A DNA stretch of 15,690 nucleotides from JAVBNJ01 sp031551625. GTDB lineage: Bacteria; Bacteroidota; Bacteroidia; Bacteroidales; UBA932. A program made the position numbers and the translations under genes. This document shows, one piece after another, positions 9,501 through 14,766 of the stretch (positions are counted from its first letter, which is position 1; every line of letters begins with the position of its first letter). The notes below the pieces were generated by a model. That model did not search any database, was not told the origin of the DNA, and worked only from the letters and a program-made list of their open reading frames with translations. Location: contig JAVBNJ010000120.1 in assembly GCA_031551625.1 (NCBI GenBank), forward strand, positions 1 through 15,690. Direction: 5' to 3'.

Positions 9501-9730
9501 TACGAATTTTTCAGGCTGATACGGTATAGACAAGCTTTAACAAACTGCGGCACGTTGTTCTGCGTACGCGATTCGTCATATAGTTTATCCACTATCGCCT
9601 GCGCCCCCTGCACCTGCCCGATTTGCATCAGGCTATCGGTTTGGCGCCATTCGCGGGTATAATCTTTCTGTGCAAACATATTACAAGTAGTAAAAGTTAA
9701 TACTGCCACTAATAACAAGGCTCTTTTCAT
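3584..9730 (-). CDS. Alpha-2-macroglobulin family protein with intact thioester motif
   Basis: A very large exported protein of 2048 residues, a likely protease trap of the periplasm or cell surface. The signal peptide is cleaved near A20-Q21 (MFA-QKD); the Cys at 16 lies in FTTC, a poor lipobox, so a lipoprotein is unlikely. Residues of about 22-370 are helical and specific to Bacteroidota members. An MG2-type domain starts around 593 (TDRAIYRPGQTV). The presumed bait region is about 1177-1240. The A2M domain follows (ETAFFYPQL, then PEALTRWK), with the thioester motif CAEQ at C1486-Q1489. The thioester helical domain runs to about 1800 (GGFAWF, RGWWWYQAPVETQ), and a C-terminal receptor-binding-like beta domain ends the chain. 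Cys and Gln are both present, so the thioester should form. Two GC-rich repeats are inserted in frame near 1810-1856. No pbpC (the usual proteobacterial partner) is seen nearby; DUF2339/DUF3999 genes follow. A promoter lies just upstream. Confidence 0.97.
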   Translation of the reverse strand: MKRALLLVAVLTFTTCNMFAQKDYTREWRQTDSLMQIGQVQGAQAIVDKLYDESRTQNNVPQFVKACLYRISLKNSYEEEATVKMINELEVTITTTTAPAKNLLHSIIAEMYWKYYQQNRWKFANRTATEVVPDDVRTWDLRRIVAACEAHYSASLENAPELQKSNIGIYNAILERRKESEKYRPTLFDFLAFRAVEFYSSNDAGLVQPAAPFKVTNAAYFTSAADFSTLTITSPDTLSFDYYALVNLQKVIAFHLTDSDPTALLDADLQRLDFVYNKTTLPEKDSLYLAALQALDSKYANHPSSTEILFRIAKLYKQQGEAYDPFKNTAAQWKKKEAIAVIEKAVARFPDSFGAVNGKALRNELEQPLLTLTTDKAVLPNKPVLASLQYRNVKTVYFRIVSLDFKQTLKTDDTKYKPATFYAKLKPLKTWSVDLPDDGDYQTHTIELALPGLKEGYYAILTSTDEKFSEESTLWNENKLWVTNLSYVPQNNYGGNVQVMVLHRESGQPLRNVQVQTYTRDYNYDKRRYTVRYGDTLITNNEGIVTLKGTSDYRSVGLLLTHGKDSYSNSDYIYLYRYNEPRNQIYYSTTFFTDRAIYRPGQTVYFKGIVLQQDTNNPEKTDIVKNYTQIVTFYNTNNEKVSEMKVTTNEFGSFAGNFTAPATGLTGMMNIRANNANGYISFRVEEYKRPKFEITFNPVEGNYRLNEKITVTGNAKSYAGSAVSEAKATYRVMRQARYPYWRWWWGPMPSSPAQEIVNGESVTKADGSFDIEFTAIPDGSIAKKEAPVFYYTVHATVVDINGETHEAQTSVPVGYQSLLISTDVPEKINLDEWKTVTVTATNLNGTPQSTKGALTIWKLRAPGRLLQDRQWARPDKFSMPRAEFEKLFPYSVYDNEDNASTWEKEKQVYHLSFDTGDTTKYSIPDTKKWTSGNYLIEVKTQDTSGEAVENTMICTAFASAQKTVPANEIAWFEVLTPTVQPGDVAKIAIGSAAKNVPVVFETLEENKVAKRQIISLNGEQKIFEIPVVEKDRGNFGVNMFFVKGNRVYSANQTIQVPYENKKLNIEFATFRDKLQPGQHEEWRITIKDKKGDAVAAELLASMYDASLDVFTPHAWNFFPWRTKYVQSSWNVNATFRNAQSIGLASNYSWLSITERAYDRLLVPYILNLYYGGYRYYANDMEEMKMSEVSSQSYDSRVADAIEGRMAGVQVAMAKPAPAPATMAAKASGINDNEMGDVVNTDEKTPTESTQPVQIRKNFNETAFFYPQLKTTENGETVVSFTVPEALTRWKMQGLAWTQDLKVGAVTKELVTQKELMIFTNVPRFFRENDTIYFSAKLSNISDKALNVKTTVQFFDAFTMQPVSEKLLLEKETQETPLAAGENKAMAWKLYIPEGLQAITYRITAASQSFSDGEENTIPVLTNRMLVTESLPLPIRGNQTKSYEFTKLLHHESNTLKNYSYTIEFTSHPAWNAVQALPYIMEYPYECAEQAFSRYYANSIATHIVNSDPKIKQVFEIWRNYQPGALQSNLEKNEELKMLLLEETPWVRAAQNESERKQRIAVLFDLNRMSNELASALRKVEQAQTPNGGFAWFRGGRDDRYITQHIVAGIGHLKKMNVQTKATGNMLRNAVNYMDARLAEDFSELKKQAEKNKKEYKKEDHLSYLAIHYLYARSFFAKDFAIAPASKEAFDFYQSQAVTYWTKNNNYLKGMLALALNRYGDTKTAKLIMKSLTETALHSDEMGMYWRSESRGWWWYQAPVETQALMIEAYNEILNDQKVVDDLKVWLLKEKQTTDWKTTKATAEAVYALLAPTPQEGLPSLLSSDKLCEITVGGKTLDPYNDDRATSPSGAGGAFPEAGTGYFKTSWKGGDIKSDMGKITVKNPNPTVAWGAAYWQYFEQLDKITPATTGVKITKQLFVKTNSPTGPVLKEIKPDASIKVGDKVTVRIEIRTDRDMEYVHLKDMRAAAFEPVNVLSGYKWQGGLGYYESTRDAATNFFISYLPKGTYVFEYDLFATQQGEFSNGITSLQCMYAPEFTTHNEGIRVKVVE
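4162..4200. repeat. Intragenic GC-rich palindromic element, copy 1
   Basis: The + strand carries CTTCGGG (4162-4168) and its complement CCCGAAG (4185-4191), plus CCCCT (4174-4178) against AGGGG (4190-4194). The whole can fold into a GC-rich hairpin and shares the word AAGCCCCTC with copy 2. It lies inside the macroglobulin gene and is read in frame as residues 1845-1856 (TSPSGAGGAFPE). This Gly/Pro/Ser-rich peptide interrupts an otherwise recognisable stretch just before AGTGYFKTSW. It resembles the short C/G-run interspersed repeats scattered through many Bacteroidota genomes; that comparison is from memory. Confidence 0.55.
4274..4305. repeat. Intragenic GC-rich palindromic element, copy 2
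   Basis: The + strand reads CCCC (4283-4286), TCTT loop, then a run of six G followed by TGGGGG, so it can form a short hairpin. It shares AAGCCCCTC (4280-4288) with copy 1 (4171-4179), 109 bases apart. It is translated in frame within the macroglobulin as residues 1810-1819 (APTPQEGLPS). That Pro-rich loop sits between the end of the thioester helical domain (YALL) and the next beta strand (CEITVGG). The base runs differ clearly from flanking codon use. Confidence 0.55.
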
Positions 9731-9752
9731 AGCTTCAATTTTTAGTAATAAA

Positions 9753-9760
9753 CAAAGTTA
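9753..9760 (-). promoter_or_regulatory. Bacteroidota -7 element upstream of the macroglobulin gene
   Basis: Read on the minus strand the sequence is TAACTTTG, a full match to the Bacteroidota -7 consensus TAnnTTTG. It lies 22 bases before the macroglobulin ATG, which implies a short leader of roughly 15 bases. I find no good TTG at the right distance upstream, so the -33 half is weak. Placed just after the terminator of the preceding operon, it probably drives the macroglobulin, DUF2339 and DUF3999 genes. Confidence 0.55.
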
Positions 9761-9814
9761 CAAATCTTTTATTTAGAATAGATACCGGGATGACAAGAAT
9801 TCCATAAAGTGTCG

Positions 9815-9841
9815 GAAAAAATAACACGTAACAAATACGTG
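9815..9841 (-). terminator. Intrinsic terminator of the GIN / S41 / glycosyltransferase operon
   Basis: On the minus strand the stem CACGTA, loop TTTGT, stem TACGTG is followed at once by TTATTTTTT. The hairpin starts 11 bases after the stop codon of the glycosyltransferase gene. A perfect 6-bp stem plus a U-rich tail is a standard intrinsic terminator. It separates this operon from the macroglobulin transcription unit. Confidence 0.8.
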
Positions 9842-9852
9842 GTTGCCCGCTG

Positions 9853-10887
9853 TTAAGTTCCGGAGGCCGTCAAAAGAGCCTCTATCTTACGAATAATATC
9901 CATTGGCTTGATGGCTCGCAAGCACTGATAGTCGTGGCGGAAACAAGGCTTGTTGCCGAATACCGAACACGGGCAGCATGCTATATCGAAACTCACGCGG
10001 TTTTGGTCCGGCTGGCGCCAACCATAGAATCCTGCATAGGGATGTGTGGCGCCCCACACCGACACAACCGGTGTGCCTACCAACGAAGCAAAGTGCAGGT
10101 TGGCGGAATCCATGGTGAGCATCACTGGCAAACGCTGCATCAATGCCAGTTCATCGTACAAACTAAGTTTGCCCGCTACCGATTGCACATTCGGATACCG
10201 ATGCGCCCATTGTTCCAGAAAATTTTGTTCTTCGCCGCTACCGCCAAACAGGATAACGTTTATGCCTTTGTTTACCGCAAAGTAAGCCACCACTTGCTCC
10301 ATATAATCCAGCGGATATATCTTTCCCTTATGCTTGGCAAAAGGTGCTATGCCGATAGCCGTTCCGTCTATTTCTACATTCACCTTATCGTACAAAGGCA
10401 CGTTGAAAGGTGCATCAACAGGAAGTTTCACGCCGGTTGCCTTTTCCAGCACTTCGGTATAACGCTCAAACGTAGTTTTTAGTTGCCGTTTAATCTTATG
10501 CTTCCGGCGCGTCAGGGCGCGCTTTTCGGCACGTCCCTTGCGGATGTGGAAAACGCGTGTGCCGCACAATACAAAGAGCATACGTACAATTTTTGTACGC
10601 AGCACATTGTGCAAATCGGCCACCACACTTGGTTTTGCAGCATGCAAAATGCGGAATAATTTCCACAGTCCTTTTAACCCTTTATAAGTTCCGTACACAT
10701 CGGCGCCTATAAATTCCACATTCGGTAATCCTTCGAAAAGCGGCTGTAGAAAAGGCCGCGAGACCATCGTGAATTTCACCTGCGGACAGTATTCGGCAAA
10801 CTGCCGCAACACAGGCGCCACCATGGCTACGTCGCCGATAGCCGACAAACGGATAACGAGAACGTGCCTGGTATACTTGGAATCCAC
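9853..10887 (-). CDS. Glycosyltransferase family 9 (LPS heptosyltransferase type)
   Basis: A 344-residue cytoplasmic or membrane-associated enzyme of the ADP-heptose:LPS heptosyltransferase superfamily (WaaC/WaaF type, GT-B fold), which adds sugars to the LPS inner core. The N-terminal nucleotide-fold signature VLVIRLSAIGDVAM is at about 9-22. The family's donor-binding signature is MTMDSANLHFASLVGTPVVS, followed by WGATHP. Between them lies a very basic stretch (about 115-140), a plausible membrane or LPS contact. Near the C-terminus there is a Cys cluster (C304, C305, C307, C315, C322) that could bind a metal. The start is GTG at 10887; no ATG lies in frame between it and the signature, and 13 bases separate it from the S41 stop. 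It is the last gene of the operon. The exact sugar and acceptor cannot be told from sequence alone. Confidence 0.93.
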   Translation of the reverse strand: MDSKYTRHVLVIRLSAIGDVAMVAPVLRQFAEYCPQVKFTMVSRPFLQPLFEGLPNVEFIGADVYGTYKGLKGLWKLFRILHAAKPSVVADLHNVLRTKIVRMLFVLCGTRVFHIRKGRAEKRALTRRKHKIKRQLKTTFERYTEVLEKATGVKLPVDAPFNVPLYDKVNVEIDGTAIGIAPFAKHKGKIYPLDYMEQVVAYFAVNKGINVILFGGSGEEQNFLEQWAHRYPNVQSVAGKLSLYDELALMQRLPVMLTMDSANLHFASLVGTPVVSVWGATHPYAGFYGWRQPDQNRVSFDIACCPCSVFGNKPCFRHDYQCLRAIKPMDIIRKIEALLTASGT

Positions 10888-10900
10888 GTATAATAAGATT

Positions 10901-12547
10901 TTACGGACGAAGCATCTTTGTGTAAGCGTCCGTATTATTCAACAAATCGATGGCCACATTGGTTTGCTTATCGCGCACCAACAAGTTGCGCAAGCGGCCT
11001 TCTGCATAGTAATAGCGGTTGCAAATTTCTTCTTCTAGCAATTGCTGCAATTCCGGACGGAAACGCACCAACTCCTCGCGTTTGTCATGATTGATTTTTG
11101 TCTGCAGTACTTCTAACTCGCTTTGCGTATCGTCATACAAATGCTCGGTTTTAATAGCCGCTATCAGTTTTTCAAGCAATAACTCTGCGGTGGTACGGTC
11201 GTCAAACTCTTTGTTTGCCGCATACGCTACAAAGTCGTTGTATCCGGTATCGGTTAAATGAAACTGTTCGGGCAATGCAATACTGTCATGGGTAGCGAAA
11301 AACCGTACGGAATAATCGTGCAGAATATCGCGTGTTGCAATATCGTAGGTAATTTTGGCATACGTTGCCGGCTCTACGATCGTATCCGGTTTAATACCGC
11401 CACCATCGTATACCGTACGCCCCGATTTGGTTTTAAAGGCTTTGATCAGCGAATCGGGGATATGCCCCACACTGCCATCCTCGTTACGGTGACTGTAGTC
11501 GATGACCTGTACACAACGTCCGCTGGGTATGTAATATTTTGCAGTAGTAATTTTCAACTTATTATTATATCCCAAGCTGCGCACCGATTGTACTAAACCC
11601 TTGCCGAATGTGCGTGTGCCAACAATCAGCGCACGATCCAAATCCTGTAACGAACCCGCCAGGATTTCAGATGCTGAAGCCGACTGGCTATTCACCAATA
11701 CGGCAATAGGGATTTGCGTATCCAACGGTTCGTCTTTTGTTTTATATGTTACTTCAAATTCTTTGATACGCCCTTTGGCCGACACAATTTCCGTACCACG
11801 AGGGACAAACAAACTTACGATATTCACGGCTTCGTCGAGCAAGCCGCCGCCATTGGAACGCACATCAATAATCAATTTTTTCAGTTTACCGGTTTTCTGC
11901 AACGCAACAAAAGCATTTTTAAAATCGCGGCTACCGTCGCGTGTAAACGATGATACACGGATGTAGCCAACACTGTCTTTCAACATGCCTGCATACGTTA
12001 CATCGGAAATGTGGATACGTTCCCGCTTGACAGGTAATGTAAGTGTATCGCCCCCGCGGAGTTTCACCACCTTCAACGTAAGCGTAGTACCGGCCACTCC
12101 TTTCAGGCTTTTGCTCGCCGCAGATACATCCATGTCTCGTGCCGGCTTGCCGTCAATTTCTATAATCAGGTCACCGGCTATCAAACCCGCCTTGTCTGCC
12201 GGAAAACCTTTGTAAGGCTCGGAAATTTCAATGCCATCCGCTACTTTTTTTATCAATGCTCCCATGCCGCCATACTGCCCGGTAGTTACAAAATCGAAAT
12301 CATCGGCCAACTCTTCGGGCATATAAACAGTATACGGGTCAAGGGTTTCAAGCATAGCATCCATGCCTGTTCCCACCAATTTATCAACTTGTATGCTATC
12401 TACATAAAATAACGACAACTCGCGCAGCATTGAGTGGAAAACATCCAAGCTTTGCGCCGCTTTAAAATCTTTCGACTGTGCCGAAAGTGTAGTAATACAA
12501 GTAAAAGCTAATAGTGGTAGTAAAATTATTTTTCGTATGAATCGCAT
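10901..12547 (-). CDS. S41 family C-terminal processing peptidase
   Basis: A 548-residue exported serine protease of the CtpA/Prc (tail-specific protease) family. The signal peptide ends near A23-Q24 (TLSA-Q). A helical lead-in at 30-80 includes LETLDPYTVYM. The PDZ domain is at about 90-165 (GGMGALI, then AGLIAGDLIIEIDG). The catalytic core spans about 175-395. The nucleophile is S291 in NSQSASASEI and the general base is K316 in TFGKGLVQ. The 25-residue spacing and the following Q320 match the Ser-Lys-Gln arrangement of Prc and CtpB, so the enzyme looks active. The C-terminal 150 residues are mostly helical, as in other Bacteroidota members. It probably degrades or trims exported proteins in the periplasm. 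It starts 18 bases after the GIN-domain gene and is followed 13 bases later by the glycosyltransferase gene. Confidence 0.97.
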   Translation of the reverse strand: MRFIRKIILLPLLAFTCITTLSAQSKDFKAAQSLDVFHSMLRELSLFYVDSIQVDKLVGTGMDAMLETLDPYTVYMPEELADDFDFVTTGQYGGMGALIKKVADGIEISEPYKGFPADKAGLIAGDLIIEIDGKPARDMDVSAASKSLKGVAGTTLTLKVVKLRGGDTLTLPVKRERIHISDVTYAGMLKDSVGYIRVSSFTRDGSRDFKNAFVALQKTGKLKKLIIDVRSNGGGLLDEAVNIVSLFVPRGTEIVSAKGRIKEFEVTYKTKDEPLDTQIPIAVLVNSQSASASEILAGSLQDLDRALIVGTRTFGKGLVQSVRSLGYNNKLKITTAKYYIPSGRCVQVIDYSHRNEDGSVGHIPDSLIKAFKTKSGRTVYDGGGIKPDTIVEPATYAKITYDIATRDILHDYSVRFFATHDSIALPEQFHLTDTGYNDFVAYAANKEFDDRTTAELLLEKLIAAIKTEHLYDDTQSELEVLQTKINHDKREELVRFRPELQQLLEEEICNRYYYAEGRLRNLLVRDKQTNVAIDLLNNTDAYTKMLRP

Positions 12548-12565
12548 TATTTATTCCGTTAGTTC

Positions 12566-13525
12566 TTAAAATTTGAAATTAAATTTGCCTGCCGAACTGA
12601 TACTTCGCTCCTCGTTGCGTTCCATAAACGTTAACTTACAGGCGCCTTTCAAGCATGCATCTAATGATTTACGCGAATTGATCGTAGCGGTTGATGTGCC
12701 GGCCAAATTTATATCAGCCTCGTTGCTGAATAATTTAGAAGCATTGATAATAGAGCCGCCCGAAGCATTAAACTCCATCTCTTCGGCACTGCCTTCTATA
12801 GTAATAGACGATGATCCTTTAAGGGTGGCATTGAGATCACTGGCATTCACATTACCATTAACTATTGACGCATCACTGATGGTCAGGTCGCATTCGTTCA
12901 CACGTCCATTTACAAGAAGCGACGAAGCTCCTTTAACAGAAACCGTCATTTTGCTTACCGATTGGGCCGTAAAGCTGGCTCCCGACGTGCTATTGAGCGT
13001 AGCGCTGATTTTAGATACCTGTGCCATAAATTCGGCTCTCGATGTTTCTTTTAATGATGCCGTAAGGCTTTTAGCCATAATGTTCATTGATTTAATAGTC
13101 GATGCCGTGGCTTTTATGGTTAAATCTTTGGTATTGATCGTTGATTTACCGATGACTACGCAACCGCCCGAAAGCGTTATCTTTTTCAGGTCTACCACTG
13201 TTACATAAATATCTATCTTCCCCGGATATACTTTCAGCGACTTCATCATCTTTTTGTCGAAACCAATAGTCAACACACCTTTTTTCGATATGGCGCTTAT
13301 TACGGGCAATGCACTGTGAGCCGCATCAATATTGAGCAGGCATTCGTTGCCCTGCGAAAGATAGATAGTAAAATTCCCATCTACTACAATTTGATTAAAA
13401 TCGTCGGGGCGCAGTGTTTCGGCCGACGAAGAGGTTACCTCCTGTGTGGGCGCTTGCATGGTTGTTTGTGCAAAAGCCGTTATGGTAAAAATAAAAGCAA
13501 CGAAAGCAAAAGTAATTTTTTTCAT
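12566..13525 (-). CDS. GIN-domain (DUF2807) exported protein
   Basis: A 319-residue exported protein. The signal peptide is cleaved after A19 (AFA-Q). The mature part begins with the DUF2807 hallmark, a ...FNQIVVDGNFTIYLSQG... stretch at about 43-60, followed by GVLTIGFDKKM. The rest is a repeating short-strand pattern rich in Ser, Thr, Ala, Gly and Asn, as expected of a right-handed beta-helix. DUF2807 has been described as a putative autotransporter-adhesin head domain. In Bacteroidota it occurs as small periplasmic or surface proteins of unknown role. There is no lipobox, sorting domain or catalytic motif. It is the first gene of the operon with the S41 peptidase and the glycosyltransferase, 42 bases downstream of a TAnnTTTG element. 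The role is unknown; adhesion or polymer binding is inference. Confidence 0.9.
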   Translation of the reverse strand: MKKITFAFVAFIFTITAFAQTTMQAPTQEVTSSSAETLRPDDFNQIVVDGNFTIYLSQGNECLLNIDAAHSALPVISAISKKGVLTIGFDKKMMKSLKVYPGKIDIYVTVVDLKKITLSGGCVVIGKSTINTKDLTIKATASTIKSMNIMAKSLTASLKETSRAEFMAQVSKISATLNSTSGASFTAQSVSKMTVSVKGASSLLVNGRVNECDLTISDASIVNGNVNASDLNATLKGSSSITIEGSAEEMEFNASGGSIINASKLFSNEADINLAGTSTATINSRKSLDACLKGACKLTFMERNEERSISSAGKFNFKF

Positions 13526-13567
13526 AAACTATTTTTTTAGCGGTTGTAAATTTATTTGTGTAATGTA

Positions 13568-13575
13568 CAAAGATA
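13568..13575 (-). promoter_or_regulatory. Bacteroidota -7 element upstream of the GIN-domain gene
   Basis: On the minus strand the sequence is TATCTTTG followed by TAC, a perfect TAnnTTTG match, 42 bases ahead of the ATG. The nearest upstream TTG (13600-13602) is 24 bases away, slightly longer than the usual spacing. It is the only good promoter candidate for the GIN, S41 and glycosyltransferase genes. Confidence 0.6.
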
Positions 13576-13616
13576 GCAAATTATTTACAGATTCTGTTAC
13601 AAATGTTCGATAGTCT

Positions 13617-13645
13617 GTATCACCGTAGGTTCAACCTACGGATAC
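13617..13645. repeat. REP-like inverted repeat
   Basis: The core CCGTAGGTTCAACCTACGG (13623-13641) is a 9-bp perfect inverted repeat around a single C. It is flanked by GTAT (13617-13620) and ATAC (13642-13645), which also pair, leaving a two-base CA bulge on one side. The 13-bp arms with a small bulge resemble bacterial REP elements. It has no U-tract on either side, so it is not an obvious intrinsic terminator. Only one copy is in the window. Confidence 0.6.
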
Positions 13646-13675
13646 CATCTATAGTTCTTTACAAAGATCTTATGA

Positions 13676-13789
13676 CTATCCGCAATAACACTTTTTTTCT
13701 CTCTCTTTGCTCAAGGCGATGCCAAGCAGGGATGTTCCGGCATTTTCCGCCACAAGGTTATGACGCCATTCCATAGGGTTTTCTTGCAT
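13676..13789 (-). CDS. Possible small ORF, 37 residues
   Basis: An ATG at 13789 opens a frame of 37 codons ending in TAG. It begins MQENPMEWRHNLVAENAG and ends with a basic, Cys-containing tail (KEREKKCYCG). There is no signal peptide or membrane helix, and I do not recognise the protein. The start lies 11 bases downstream, in the reading direction, of the perfect 16-bp palindrome. It could be a real small protein, a gene remnant, or the chance reading of an interspersed repeat; chance ORFs of this size are common. Confidence 0.2.
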   Translation of the reverse strand: MQENPMEWRHNLVAENAGTSLLGIALSKEREKKCYCG

Positions 13790-13800
13790 ATTGAGTTTAA

Positions 13801-13816
13801 ACTATTGCGCAATAGT
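13801..13816. repeat. Perfect 16-bp palindrome
   Basis: ACTATTGCGCAATAGT is identical to its own reverse complement over 16 bases. Such a site could bind a dimeric regulator. On the minus strand it could also form a hairpin followed by TTTAAAC, a poor terminator tail, about 100 bases past the Sel1 gene. It sits just upstream of the possible small ORF. Confidence 0.45.
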
Positions 13817-13914
13817 CAGGTTGAGCTTGCAACTAAATGAAGAGCATGTTTGTTGGAATATTCTTCCTTCGTCTGTCAGCAAGCATTGTTGTATTCTTTA
13901 CCAGGTAACAGTGT

Positions 13915-14766
13915 TTATCGATCTTTCCATGGCAACACAGGCCGGGGCGGCACCAGTTCGTCAAAATTTGGAATGGGTTTAGGTGCTTCTTTTGCATCAA
14001 ACGAAGCCGCTACCTTATCTATTTTTTTTTCGTATTCTCGATCTTTGGGCTGACCGTAGTTACCCATGTTGTAGATTAAAGATAGACTAAGTAAGCATTC
14101 TGCACTTCCAAGCTTGGCACCTTCTCGCAGGTAGTAGATCATCTTTTCCGCATTTTTTTCTCTTCTATAGATTTGGGCCAAGAATTCCCCTGCATTTCCG
14201 CAGCCCAATTTTAAGGCCTTTTCAAGCCAAGCCTTGCCTTCTTCATGCCGACCATCATCATACAGGTTGCTTCCCAGGTTTGTTATCGACATGAGCGAGC
14301 CTTTTTCCGCAGCCTTGCGGATAAGCGCTTCCGCTTTTTTTTGGTCTTTTCTTACACCCCAGCCCTCCCAATAAGCTTCGGCTTGCATTGTCAGCGCTTC
14401 GGGGCAGCCCATTTCTTCCGCGTATTCAAATAAGGCCATCATATATTTGAGGCGTTCAGCCTGGTGGGGCCTTGAATAATAGTCCTGCCGGTATATAAGG
14501 CCCAAATTCAGGGCAGCCTTGGCACTACCCATGGCCAACGCCTCTTCATAGAGTTCTTCGGCCTTTGCCAAATCCCAAGGCATGCCTTTGCGCGCCTTGT
14601 GGTAATCCACAGCCAGTTGAAAAATTTTGTCCGCTTCCGGCCCACCCGTGGGGCATTGCTGCGAAACGGGCCAAGGCTGACGAGTAGTCATAGACATTTG
14701 TGCTTCCGCTATAGTTGTAGCACTTATTGTGAATGTACATGTAATTATAACAAGCATCCATCGCAT
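13915..14766 (-). CDS. Exported Sel1-repeat protein
   Basis: From the ATG at 14766 the product has 283 residues. The signal peptide MRWMLVIITCTFTISATT ends near AEA-Q. A run of Sel1-like helical repeats follows, visible as AEELYEEALAMGSAKAALNL, CPEALTMQAEAYWEG, KAEALIRKAAEKGS, GKAWLEKALKLGC and YLREGAKLGSAECLLSLSLI. These are protein-binding scaffolds; no enzyme motif is present. The tail FDELVPPRPVLPW resembles the short C-terminal motif of some Sel1/DUF6396 proteins, a comparison from memory. The frame stays open to another ATG at 14901, with AAAGGA about a dozen bases ahead of it, which would add a 45-residue Arg-rich leader. I prefer 14766 because it puts the signal peptide at the N-terminus. 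Runs of nine and eight A (14022-14030 and 14335-14342 on the opposite strand) lie in the coding region. It is monocistronic as far as can be seen. Confidence 0.85.
   Translation of the reverse strand: MRWMLVIITCTFTISATTIAEAQMSMTTRQPWPVSQQCPTGGPEADKIFQLAVDYHKARKGMPWDLAKAEELYEEALAMGSAKAALNLGLIYRQDYYSRPHQAERLKYMMALFEYAEEMGCPEALTMQAEAYWEGWGVRKDQKKAEALIRKAAEKGSLMSITNLGSNLYDDGRHEEGKAWLEKALKLGCGNAGEFLAQIYRREKNAEKMIYYLREGAKLGSAECLLSLSLIYNMGNYGQPKDREYEKKIDKVAASFDAKEAPKPIPNFDELVPPRPVLPWKDR

Larger units (their letters stand above)
13526..13914. other. Spacer of about 390 bases between operons
   Basis: No gene of ordinary length is supported here. The stretch holds the promoter element of the GIN-domain operon, a REP-like hairpin (13617-13645), a possible 37-residue ORF (13676-13789, minus strand) and a perfect 16-bp palindrome (13801-13816). 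A small dyad TTACC-A-GGTAA lies at 13898-13908, just past the Sel1 gene stop. I see no strong intrinsic terminator for the Sel1 gene. Confidence 0.6.

Noticed and set aside
3617..9662. Many open frames on the + strand and in other minus frames across the macroglobulin gene, up to 194 codons
   Set aside because: They lie inside a continuous 2048-residue coding frame with recognisable domains, have no family features of their own, and are the expected shadows of a GC-richer gene.
9776..9784. Lack of a -33 TTG ahead of the macroglobulin -7 element, considered as sign of an activator-dependent promoter
   Set aside because: Bacteroidota -33 elements are weakly conserved, so absence of a clear TTG is not evidence for special regulation.
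12573..13208. A 211-codon + strand frame opposite the GIN-domain gene
   Set aside because: It is antisense to a gene with a clear signal peptide, family signature and promoter; its length follows from the Ser/Ala/Thr-rich codons on the other strand.
13898..13908. TTACC-A-GGTAA dyad just past the Sel1 gene stop as a terminator
   Set aside because: The stem is only 5 bp, AT-rich and lacks a U-tract on the minus strand.
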